From the NCBI GenBank assembly GCA_027623615.1, contig JAQBVH010000022.1:1-13077 (forward strand): a stretch of 13,077 nucleotides of DNA. Reading direction: 5' to 3'. Under the pieces are notes generated by a model. It searched no databases and was not told the DNA's origin. It worked only from the letters and a program-made list of their open reading frames with translations. Made by a program: the position numbers and the translations under genes. This DNA comes from Planctomycetota bacterium (GTDB lineage Bacteria; Planctomycetota; UBA1135; GCA-002686595). Positions 7,651 through 13,077 of the stretch are shown here, one piece after another (within the stretch, counting starts at the first letter, position 1; every line of letters begins with the position of its first letter).

Positions 7651-7667
7651 GTGGCGCACGACGACCT
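7651..7667 (+). pseudogene. First codons of a gene cut off at the junction
   Basis: A GTG start behind a -10-like element opens a frame whose first residues are M-A-H-D-D-L. The composition then changes abruptly, and the rest of the open frame (to 7995) is antisense to the single-pass membrane protein on the other strand. Only a handful of codons can belong to the original gene, so its product cannot be named. Confidence 0.3.
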
Positions 7668-7680
7668 CAATTTGTCGTCA
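7660..7680. other. Probable chimeric junction between two genomes
   Basis: Left of this point the sequence is very GC-rich and in the style of the phoX region; right of it AT-containing codons become common at once. A + strand gene (GTG at 7651) loses its body and a - strand gene (from 7895) loses its 3' end at the same place, and each frame then runs into the antisense of unrelated coding sequence. Promoter style also changes across it. No IS ends, integrase or tRNA is nearby. I place the break at about 7,668, within about ten bases. Confidence 0.6.
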
Positions 7681-7895
7681 ATGGCTCCCTGCTCCTTCAA
7701 CGTGGAGATCAGTTCGTTGACGAAGTCCGCGTACGCATACGATACGTCTGATGTGTCCTCAGTGCTGGTCGTTTCACGACCTTCCGTCTGGATAACCCGC
7801 AACCGATGCCTGTCGCGAGCAACGCTCACCAGCGATACCGCGATGGAAAGGACTCCCAACGCCACGGCTGCGGAAAGCGCAATAATTGCGATCAT
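7668..7895 (-). CDS. Single-pass membrane protein, 3' truncated at the junction
   Basis: I start at the ATG ending at 7895, behind a GAGAGG-like site 6 bases upstream, and 17 bases after the stop of the preceding gene. About 76 residues belong to it: a hydrophobic segment at 2-24 (MIAIIALSAAVALGVLSIAV then SLVSV), a basic stretch RDRHRLR, and a soluble tail with NELISTLKEQGAIDDKL. This is an N-terminal anchor with a small cytoplasmic domain; the family is not recognised. No stop is found at the end of this sequence. The frame stays open to 7386, but past about 7668 it becomes Arg/Pro-rich and is antisense to phoX, so I treat that part as foreign. It is the third gene of the sulfatase-fold operon. 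Confidence 0.55.
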
Positions 7896-7912
7896 ACCGA
7901 ACCTCTCTTCGT

Positions 7913-8332
7913 CTATCGGGTCCGCGACGATTGGTAAAGTCCGGACAAACCTACTCCAAATGATACCAGAAGCAGGCTCCATGAGAGAATTGTAAGACAT
8001 TTTTCATCAGGTCTGTTTCCGCCGCTGATCAAACCCAACACGGCAACGTATGAAACCGATGCCAGCCCGATAATCAGGAAGTTTGAGAGAACGACCGTCA
8101 GTTTTGCCCCGCGATGTGTTGTCTCACGGTCGAGAATGGCTTCAAGCAGAGGGCCCAACGTGCTGCCGGAAATCGCCGACGCGATCAGGAGCAACTCACC
8201 ATTCAGGCTTACATCGCGTATGCCGGTGTGAATGGATTCGCCGCCGAGCGTCATCAAGAGCAACCGCAGCCCGATGGGGAGTGTCGCGCCTAAAACGCTG
8301 AACAGAATCCAAAAGCAGTAGCGCGGAAACAT
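7913..8332 (-). CDS. Small multi-pass membrane protein, unknown family
   Basis: 139 residues starting MFPRYCFWIL, with AGGCGG 9 bases before the ATG. The frame is open much further upstream (to 8968), but that part is antisense-like to the sulfatase-fold gene. Hydrophobic segments lie at about 7-28, 45-65 (weaker), 78-103 and 112-133, predicting three or four membrane spans. A charged loop around residues 66-77 (ILDRETTHRGAK) separates spans 2 and 3. The gene lies 29 bases after the sulfatase-fold stop and 17 bases before the next start, so the three are almost certainly one transcript. I do not recognise the family. Base composition is more AT-rich than the sulfatase-fold gene itself. Confidence 0.62.
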   Translation of the reverse strand: MFPRYCFWILFSVLGATLPIGLRLLLMTLGGESIHTGIRDVSLNGELLLIASAISGSTLGPLLEAILDRETTHRGAKLTVVLSNFLIIGLASVSYVAVLGLISGGNRPDEKCLTILSWSLLLVSFGVGLSGLYQSSRTR

Positions 8333-8361
8333 GATCGTAAACCGCCTGTTGTTTCCACCGA

Positions 8362-9774
8362 TTACTTCGACAGGTTCGAGTGTGCCCAGTCGCCGAACCC
8401 GACGGTATGGTCGCTCGTCGGCTGATGGGCGTACCGTACGGGGAGTTCTTCGCCCAGAAACGACTCCAACTTGCCCCGCAGGTGTTTCACGATGGAGGGG
8501 TTCGCATCGGCGACGTTCGTCGTTTCGTCGGGGTCTTTGCGCGTGTTGTAGAGGCGTGTGTCGGGGTCTTCCCGCATCGTATTGACGATCAGGTTCCACC
8601 GCTCGTCGCGCACGGCTGCGAACTGTCCCCACGCCGTCATGACCTCGTTCCGCAGCCCCACATCGCCCTTGAGCAGTGGGATCAGGTCGTACCCGTGCAA
8701 CTGCTCGTGCTCCACCCCGAACAAACTCAACAACGTCGGAGCGACATCGACGCTCTGGACAAGTTCGCCGATCTGTTGTCCGTTCAACGACTCCTCCGGG
8801 TGGCGCACCCAGAAGTTCAGCCGCGTGTTGTAGGGGTGCATCGCGCGGGGGCTTTTGCCGAACTGTGTCTTGTCCATCAGTTCGGTGCCATGATCGGACA
8901 GGAGGACGATGGTGGTGTCGTCCCACAGTTTCAGGTCGTTGAGCAGCGTCAGGAAGTAGCCGATCCACTTGTCGAGAAACGTGATGTAGCCGTAGTAGAG
9001 CGCCTTCGTTCGTTCGATTTCGAGTTCCGTCAACTTGCGGAAGCCTTGCACCATCTGCGGATAGATGAAATCGCGCACGTCGTCCGCCGGGTCCGGTATG
9101 AAATATTGGTCGGCGAAGTAGGTGGGCGGGTCCCAGTGTTCGTGGGGTGTGAAGGATTCGATGTGCAGGTAGAAGGGGCGGTTTTCAAGATTATCCTGTA
9201 TCCACCGCGCCGCCGAACGGAACACCTTCGCCGCGAGATAGTCTTCCTCCGACTGGCGGTCGAGCATATTCAGCAGGTATTTCGCCATGCCGGGACGCGC
9301 CTCGGGCGTCGCAATCTCGTCTGGGAGGTGTTTCGCCATGTCGATCTTGGAGAGGGGTCCCGTCCGTTGGCTGTCGGATTCCTGCCCGCGAATGAAGTCG
9401 TACCCCAAGAAGCCGCGCATGAAGTTCATCGTCGGCTTGTGGAGGTGGTAGAGGTCGCCGACCCACCCGGTCATCACGCCTTGCGGGACAAGCCGCTCCG
9501 CGACGGTGGTGTGACCCGTCGGCATCGCGTGCCAGCCGTGCAGGTTGGGCGTCGAGCCGCGGTCGTCAATCGTGTAGCGCCAGGGGTAGGAGCGCATCCC
9601 GGTGTACATGTTGCGACGCATCGGGACGGTCGGGAGCCCTTCAGCCCACGCATTCGTGAAAACGCTGCTCATCTGTCGGAGCGTGTCGAGATTGGGAGTG
9701 TGAACGGCGTCGCGCCACGTATGATCGAGTATGTCGGCGCGCAGGGTGTCGCAACAGATGACGATGACGTTCAT
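8362..9774 (-). CDS. Sulfatase-fold (alkaline phosphatase superfamily) hydrolase with Thr nucleophile position
   Basis: 470 residues, typical of type I sulfatases. Metal and active-site landmarks: D9-T-L-R12-A-D14 at the N-terminus, S293-D294-H295-G296, and Lys307 in FGKS. The C-terminal part has the usual RLYNTRKDPDETTNVAD (407-423). The formylglycine motif C/S-x-P-x-R appears as T49-V-P51-M-R53 followed by NMYTG. With Thr it cannot be converted to formylglycine; Thr nucleophiles are used by related phosphotransferases and phosphatases, so the substrate may be a phosphoester or phosphodiester instead of a sulfate ester. The protein begins directly with the first beta strand, without signal peptide, so it appears cytoplasmic. 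It has its own promoter at 9832-9860 and is followed by two small membrane-protein genes. Confidence 0.85.
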   Translation of the reverse strand: MNVIVICCDTLRADILDHTWRDAVHTPNLDTLRQMSSVFTNAWAEGLPTVPMRRNMYTGMRSYPWRYTIDDRGSTPNLHGWHAMPTGHTTVAERLVPQGVMTGWVGDLYHLHKPTMNFMRGFLGYDFIRGQESDSQRTGPLSKIDMAKHLPDEIATPEARPGMAKYLLNMLDRQSEEDYLAAKVFRSAARWIQDNLENRPFYLHIESFTPHEHWDPPTYFADQYFIPDPADDVRDFIYPQMVQGFRKLTELEIERTKALYYGYITFLDKWIGYFLTLLNDLKLWDDTTIVLLSDHGTELMDKTQFGKSPRAMHPYNTRLNFWVRHPEESLNGQQIGELVQSVDVAPTLLSLFGVEHEQLHGYDLIPLLKGDVGLRNEVMTAWGQFAAVRDERWNLIVNTMREDPDTRLYNTRKDPDETTNVADANPSIVKHLRGKLESFLGEELPVRYAHQPTSDHTVGFGDWAHSNLSK

Positions 9775-9831
9775 GTGGGCGCGTGTTTCCTCTGAACTCG
9801 TGGGGGAAGGCGAGGGTGTGCCTGCGTGAGC

Positions 9832-9860
9832 ATCATACGCGGTACGGCGGCTCTCATCAA
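9832..9860 (-). promoter_or_regulatory. Sigma-70-type promoter for the sulfatase-fold operon
   Basis: On the minus strand TTGATG (9860-9855) and TATGAT (9837-9832) are separated by 17 bases, a near-consensus -35/-10 pair. The start codon at 9774 would lie behind a leader of roughly 50 bases, with AGAGGAA in it, though farther from the ATG than usual. Confidence 0.55.
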
Positions 9861-9933
9861 CCTGAGTTCGTATGTGATTCTGGGCGGGGGGTCAGCGTGA
9901 TCGGCGGTAAGCGATGTCTCGCGGCAGGATTCA

Positions 9934-10179
9934 TTATTTGATGCCGAATTCGCGCTTTATTTCCTCATGCGAGATGATTTCATCATCATCTTCACACTCC
10001 GCTAGTGCGGCGAGTTCGTCTTCCGTCGGGTCTTCTTCGGGCACATGACGCAACGCCTCGACAAACTCCTCGAACGTCCGCGTCGTCAGCGGCTTCAGCA
10101 GTTCCTCAGCCTTGAACAACGCGGATTCCGGTATCCGGTCAATCATGTCGTGCAGATGTTTGCGGTTCGTTGTTGTCAT
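9934..10179 (-). CDS. Antitoxin-like small acidic protein, no toxin adjacent
   Basis: 81 residues from the ATG ending at 10179, chosen because GGAG lies 7 bases upstream; an in-frame ATG at 10203 has no such site. The N-terminal part (HLHDMIDRIPESALFKAEEL) resembles the short helical N-terminus of small antitoxin-like or stability proteins, and the C-terminus S70-H-E-E-I-K-R-E-F-G is a common ending in antitoxins paired with ParE/RelE toxins. The middle is strongly acidic (EEDPTEDELAALAECEDDDE). No toxin-sized gene lies on either side, so it is an orphan or not an antitoxin. The family is assigned only by general resemblance. Confidence 0.65.
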   Translation of the reverse strand: MTTTNRKHLHDMIDRIPESALFKAEELLKPLTTRTFEEFVEALRHVPEEDPTEDELAALAECEDDDEIISHEEIKREFGIK

Positions 10180-10207
10180 TGTGTGGCTCCAATTGGTTAA
10201 CATCGAC

Positions 10208-10237
10208 AGAATACCCGATGTACCGCGCCGCCGACAA
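10208..10237 (-). promoter_or_regulatory. Possible promoter for the antitoxin-like gene
   Basis: Minus strand TTGTCG (10237-10232) and TATTCT (10213-10208) with an 18-base spacer, about 30 bases upstream of the ATG at 10179. Each hexamer matches consensus at four positions or more. Confidence 0.35.
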
Positions 10238-10268
10238 ACAGCGCCCCCCGCGTAGACAGCGCCCCCCG
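10238..10268. repeat. 13-base direct repeat in the divergent promoter region
   Basis: ACAGCGCCCCCCG occurs at 10238-10250 and 10256-10268, 18 bases apart (start to start). The second copy overlaps the -35 hexamer of the + strand promoter, and both lie between the two divergent promoters. This is consistent with a regulator site, although the C-run is low complexity. Confidence 0.45.
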
Positions 10269-10282
10269 AACACGCCTACAAT
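10253..10282 (+). promoter_or_regulatory. Sigma-70-type promoter for the crystallin fusion and MFS pair
   Basis: TAGACA (10253-10258) and TACAAT (10277-10282), each five of six consensus bases, with an 18-base spacer. The ATG at 10336 would follow a leader of about 45 bases. Confidence 0.55.
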
Positions 10283-10335
10283 TCCCTCGACACACCGAAC
10301 AACGGTTAACCCATCAAACAAGGAACCGCCCGCCC

Positions 10336-11673
10336 ATGCCCGTCGTCAACCCGCACCTGATCGTCGAACTCTACGAGGGATGGGGCTACAGCGGCAAACG
10401 CGCCGTCCTGATGCGCCCCGTGCCGCACCTCGACGAGATCGGCATGATGGATCGGGTCTTTTCGGTGCGGGTGTTCAAGGGACCCGGCTACCGCATGTCG
10501 CCGAACGTGAAGGTCGTGCTGTACGACCAGCCGATGTTTCAAGGCAATCGGCTCGCGCTCGGACCCGGCGCGTACCCGAACTTGCAGGACGTTGTGAAAC
10601 GGTTCCGCACGGTGCAGTCGATCCAGTTTGAATCGGTGATGGACACCGGAGGACCCGAATGGGGCGAAATCCCCGTCATCATCGAGGTGTACGCCGGGGC
10701 GAACTTCACCGGGCGCAAGGCGACCATCATCCGCGACATGGCGGACGCTCACACCATCGGCGGCAACAACATTATCTCCTCGTTCAAGATTTACAAGGGA
10801 CCCAACTTCCCCAAACAGGGCGCGCGCGTCACCTTTTACGAGGGGCTTGATTTCAGCGGCACGGCGTTGCCGATCATGATGGGGCCCGCCGACTACGTCA
10901 AATCGTTTCCCGACCTGAAACTGCTGCCGCAAAGTTTCGACAACCGCATCTCCTCCATCCAGATCGAAGGGTGGACGGAGAAGACGCAGTTCGACACGCG
11001 GATCTTCGAGGACGCCTTCGACGGCGAGACACTCGCGCAGGGGTGGGAGTGGGTCGATCCGAACGGCGGCGGCGATTGGCGGTCGGAACAGGGGTTTTTG
11101 CGGATGAACGTCGAGTCGGGACAGGACTTGTGGTTCGGGGCGAACTACGACGCGCCTCGACTCATCCGGCAGATGACGGGCGACTTCGCCATCGAAACGC
11201 GCTTGCCTGTCGAGGCGGCGTTGAAGGAGCACGGCGGGCTGCTCGTGTGGAAGAACGAACATCGGTTTTTACGCATCGACAAAACGTGCGGCGCCCATGC
11301 GTGGGGCGGAGACGTGCGGTTTGAACGGCATCAGTGGCGCACGTCGGAGTTGTTGGGGCGAGGCGCGGGGATGCGGAACGCGAATAACCTCTACCTGCGG
11401 TTGGAACGGAACGGCGACGTGTTCACCGGATTTGCGAGCGAGGACGGGCAGAAGTGGCTCTATTGTGGCTCGACGGTGATGGGGATGTCCGAGCCCGTCC
11501 ACGTCGGGCTGTACGCGCTCGCCCCGGGCAACGTGCCGCCGACGACGACACGTTTCGACTTCTTCCGCGTCTACCGCCGCAAGCGCGATGTGGCGTTGGA
11601 ACAGCGCGAACAGGAACGCTTCCGTCGGCAGGAGCAGACGTGGCAGTACCGCCGCTTCATCCGCGAACTGTAA
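10336..11673 (+). CDS. Two beta/gamma-crystallin domains fused to a concanavalin-like (DUF1349-type) domain
   Basis: 445 residues. Residues 8-100 and 113-212 form two beta/gamma-crystallin domains. Four Greek-key signatures (aromatic-x4-aromatic-x-G) occur at 13-20 (YEGWGYSG), 63-70 (YDQPMFQG), 119-126 (YAGANFTG) and 168-175 (YEGLDFSG). The second domain has both calcium motifs of the N/D-N/D-x-x-S/T-S type, NNIISS at 144-149 and DNRISS at 202-207; the first has degenerate versions. Residues 222-412 resemble DUF1349/laminin-type concanavalin sandwiches (FDGETLAQGWEWVDPNGGGD, then KEHGGLLVW), which often bind glycans. A charged tail of about 30 residues (KRDVALEQREQERFRRQEQ) is probably helical. 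I see no signal peptide. AAGGA stands 11 bases before the ATG, rather far. Likely a calcium-stabilised binding protein; ligand unknown. It is followed after 9 bases by an MFS gene. Confidence 0.82.
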   Translation: MPVVNPHLIVELYEGWGYSGKRAVLMRPVPHLDEIGMMDRVFSVRVFKGPGYRMSPNVKVVLYDQPMFQGNRLALGPGAYPNLQDVVKRFRTVQSIQFESVMDTGGPEWGEIPVIIEVYAGANFTGRKATIIRDMADAHTIGGNNIISSFKIYKGPNFPKQGARVTFYEGLDFSGTALPIMMGPADYVKSFPDLKLLPQSFDNRISSIQIEGWTEKTQFDTRIFEDAFDGETLAQGWEWVDPNGGGDWRSEQGFLRMNVESGQDLWFGANYDAPRLIRQMTGDFAIETRLPVEAALKEHGGLLVWKNEHRFLRIDKTCGAHAWGGDVRFERHQWRTSELLGRGAGMRNANNLYLRLERNGDVFTGFASEDGQKWLYCGSTVMGMSEPVHVGLYALAPGNVPPTTTRFDFFRVYRRKRDVALEQREQERFRRQEQTWQYRRFIREL

Positions 11674-11676
11674 GGA
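11672..11676 (+). promoter_or_regulatory. Shine-Dalgarno site that decides a TTG start
   Basis: AAGGA 6 bases before the TTG at 11683, partly inside the stop codon of the crystallin fusion gene. It supports TTG as start over any later ATG, since the first hydrophobic span follows soon after. Confidence 0.6.
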
Positions 11677-11682
11677 ACCCTC

Positions 11683-12921
11683 TTGTCTGTCCCTCCGACA
11701 TCCGACGAATCCTCCGAGCCGACGCATAACTGGCGGTTCGGCGCGTTGTACTTCCTCTCGTTTGCGGCGATTGCGCTGCCCGGCATCTACCTGAACCTGT
11801 TCCTCGAACGGCGCGGCGTCTCGAAAATCCAACTGGGGATGCTCGGCGCGATGGGCGCGTGGGTCGGGGCGTTTGCGCCGATGTTCTGGGGGTTCGTCAG
11901 CGACCGGATACAACGCCGCAAGCCGCCGATCATCGTGATGCACTGGGCGACGGCGTTCCTGCTGCCGCTGATCTACGTATTCGGCGACAGGTCGTTCTGG
12001 TGGCTTGCGTTGTTATATGTCGCGTTCATCTTCTTCTTCCGCCCCGCCATTTCGCTGACGGACGCTTGGTCGCTGAACCACGTCGAACGGACGGGCGGCG
12101 ACTACGGTCATGTGCGGATGTGGGGTTCGTTCGGGTTCGCCGCGCCGTTGTTGGCGTCGTTGTTTCTGCTGCGCGGGTCGAGCGTGTCGGACGCGAGCGC
12201 GTTGTTGCCCGTGTTCATCGGATTTTGCGCCTTTCGCGTCCTCTCCGGCTTCTTCACAATGACGATGCCGGACGAACCGATCACGGGCGCGCGCCCCAAG
12301 ATGGAGTGGCGCGCGCTGCGACCGTACCTGCACCCCTTTGCGCTGACGTTCTTCTTCGCGGCGTTTGCGGGAAGTTTCCTGTTCAACCCGTATTACACGT
12401 TTTTCAGCATCTACCTCGACCAGATCGGGATTGCCGACCGCTACAAGGGCATGTTTTGGGTGGTCGCGGTGGTGGCGGAGTCGGGGTTGATCGCCGTGTC
12501 GGGGGCGTTTTTGAGGCGGTTTGGGCGCGTGCCGCTGCTGGTGACGGGGATCGCGGCGATGTCCGCGCGGTTGTTCATCTACGCGGCGACACCGTCTTGG
12601 CAGATCGTCCTCGTGACGCAGACGCTGCACGCCTTCACGTTCGGCGGGTTTCACGTCGCGGCGATGCAGACGATTCAGCGGATCACGCCGCCCGCGTTTC
12701 GAGCGTCGGGGCAGACGATGTACACGTCGCTGATGGGCGTCGGCGGGATATTGGGCGGGATGATCGGGGGCATCATCGCCGAAGAGTATGGGATTCCGTA
12801 CCTGTTCCGCGTGTTGGCGATTGCGGCGGCGGGCGTGTCCGTTCTCGTGATGATCGGGTTCACCGTGTTTCGGGAAGACACGCCGTTGGCGGCGACTGCC
12901 GACACGGAAAACGACGGTTAA
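11683..12921 (+). CDS. MFS permease, LacY/nucleoside-symporter-like (MFS_1_like)
   Basis: 412 residues from a TTG start, supported by AAGGA 6 bases upstream, whose bases overlap the stop of the preceding gene (TAAGGA). About twelve hydrophobic spans are visible, the first at about 20-40. The loop between spans 2 and 3 has the MFS motif G70-FVS-D74-R75-IQRRK, and between spans 4 and 5 the D140-YGHVRMWGSFGF segment that I associate with the MFS_1_like group (LacY, HcaT and nucleoside symporters). The central loop (DEPITGARPKMEW) divides the two six-helix halves. It should be a proton-coupled importer of a small organic solute such as a sugar, nucleoside or aromatic acid. Being translationally close to the crystallin fusion gene, it may act on the same substrate, but the sequence does not identify it. 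Confidence 0.85.
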   Translation: MSVPPTSDESSEPTHNWRFGALYFLSFAAIALPGIYLNLFLERRGVSKIQLGMLGAMGAWVGAFAPMFWGFVSDRIQRRKPPIIVMHWATAFLLPLIYVFGDRSFWWLALLYVAFIFFFRPAISLTDAWSLNHVERTGGDYGHVRMWGSFGFAAPLLASLFLLRGSSVSDASALLPVFIGFCAFRVLSGFFTMTMPDEPITGARPKMEWRALRPYLHPFALTFFFAAFAGSFLFNPYYTFFSIYLDQIGIADRYKGMFWVVAVVAESGLIAVSGAFLRRFGRVPLLVTGIAAMSARLFIYAATPSWQIVLVTQTLHAFTFGGFHVAAMQTIQRITPPAFRASGQTMYTSLMGVGGILGGMIGGIIAEEYGIPYLFRVLAIAAAGVSVLVMIGFTVFREDTPLAATADTENDG

Positions 12922-12931
12922 CACGCTTTCC

Positions 12932-12943
12932 GGGTGTTCACCC
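12932..12943. repeat. Perfect 12-base palindrome after the MFS gene
   Basis: GGGTG-TT-CACCC. Its core GTGTTCAC occurs again at 12993-13000. Position suggests an operator or part of the 3' end of the MFS transcript; the two-base loop makes it a poor hairpin. Confidence 0.35.
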
Positions 12944-12981
12944 CCAACATCCAATGGGCATCGGGGTTTGCGGCGATTTTA

Positions 12982-13007
12982 GGCTCAAAATAGTGTTCAC
13001 TTGAGCC
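12982..13007. terminator. Stem-loop downstream of the MFS gene
   Basis: GGCTCAA (12982-12988) pairs with TTGAGCC (13001-13007) around a 12-base loop, 61 bases after the MFS stop. TTTTA precedes it and no T-run follows on the + strand; on the minus strand it is followed by a short T-containing stretch. It is a candidate terminator or regulatory site. Confidence 0.35.
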
Positions 13008-13065
13008 CACTTGTGTTAACTGGGTGCAACTCTTGGATACACCATCTGTATTGGAAGCCTCGTTA

Positions 13066-13077
13066 TTATAATTATAA
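13066..13077. other. AT-only palindrome at the window end, contains a perfect -10
   Basis: TTATAATTATAA reads the same on both strands and includes TATAAT at 13067-13072. No -35 stands at a proper distance. It contrasts sharply with the preceding coding sequence and could be the -10 of a gene beyond the window on either strand. Confidence 0.3.

Noticed and set aside
7386..8000. A 204-codon minus frame read as one protein
   Set aside because: Its last 130 or so residues are Arg/Pro-rich antisense of phoX past the junction, and its first 35 precede the better-supported start at 7895.
7913..8968. A 351-codon minus frame read as one membrane protein
   Set aside because: The first 212 codons overlap the sulfatase-fold gene in another frame and are Arg-rich; the membrane protein begins at the ATG ending at 8332 behind AGGCGG.
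8380..9795. A 471-codon open frame on the plus strand across the sulfatase-fold gene
   Set aside because: The minus strand encodes the complete enzyme with active-site motifs and its own promoter; the + translation shows no domain.
10238..10268. Possible start of a CRISPR or tandem-repeat array
   Set aside because: Only two copies of a 13-base C-rich repeat and no spacer series; better read as a promoter-region repeat.
12013..12954. A 313-codon minus frame across the MFS gene
   Set aside because: Arg/His-rich mirror of a protein with clear transmembrane spans and MFS motifs.

Overview
The window looks like two unrelated pieces of bacterial DNA joined near base 7,668. The left piece (1 to about 7,667) is very GC-rich with strong G/C third-position bias. 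It carries an FG-GAP propeller protein with a C-terminal domain I associate with Planctomycetota, a penicillin-binding-fold serine hydrolase homologue, a TPR lipoprotein, an atypical aldehyde dehydrogenase and a Tat-exported PhoX/DUF839 phosphatase. A planctomycete is the best guess for this piece. The right piece (about 7,668 to 13,077) has visibly lower and more mixed GC and ordinary Shine-Dalgarno sites and -35/-10 promoters. It carries a sulfatase-fold enzyme with two small membrane proteins, an antitoxin-like protein, a beta/gamma-crystallin plus concanavalin-like fusion protein and an MFS transporter. Its host is uncertain; the sulfatase style recalls Poribacteria or similar uncultured lineages.

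Left layout: FG-GAP protein (+, 5' end outside the window) converges tightly with the serine hydrolase homologue (-). A divergent gap of about 190 bases follows, then the lipoprotein, the aldehyde dehydrogenase and phoX, all on + and each with its own short upstream region. These + genes share an arrangement: a GC-rich inverted repeat, a -10-like hexamer, then 5-6 bases and the start codon, with no Shine-Dalgarno. This suggests leaderless transcripts. The same arrangement occurs before a GTG at 7651 whose gene is cut off after a few codons at the junction.

Right layout: three co-directional genes on the minus strand (sulfatase fold, a 139-residue multi-pass protein, a single-pass protein that loses its 3' end at the junction), an orphan antitoxin-like gene on minus, then a divergent promoter region and a + strand pair, the crystallin-lectin fusion followed after 9 bases by an MFS permease. 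The final 156 bases are non-coding with several inverted repeats.

No rRNA, tRNA, CRISPR array, insertion sequence or complete defence system is visible. The most useful observations are the two-gene truncation at the junction, the shared leaderless-promoter layout, the loss of all catalytic motifs in the serine hydrolase homologue, the threonine in place of the formylglycine cysteine in the sulfatase-fold enzyme, the intact calcium motifs in the crystallin fusion, and the apparent lost stop codon of the FG-GAP gene.
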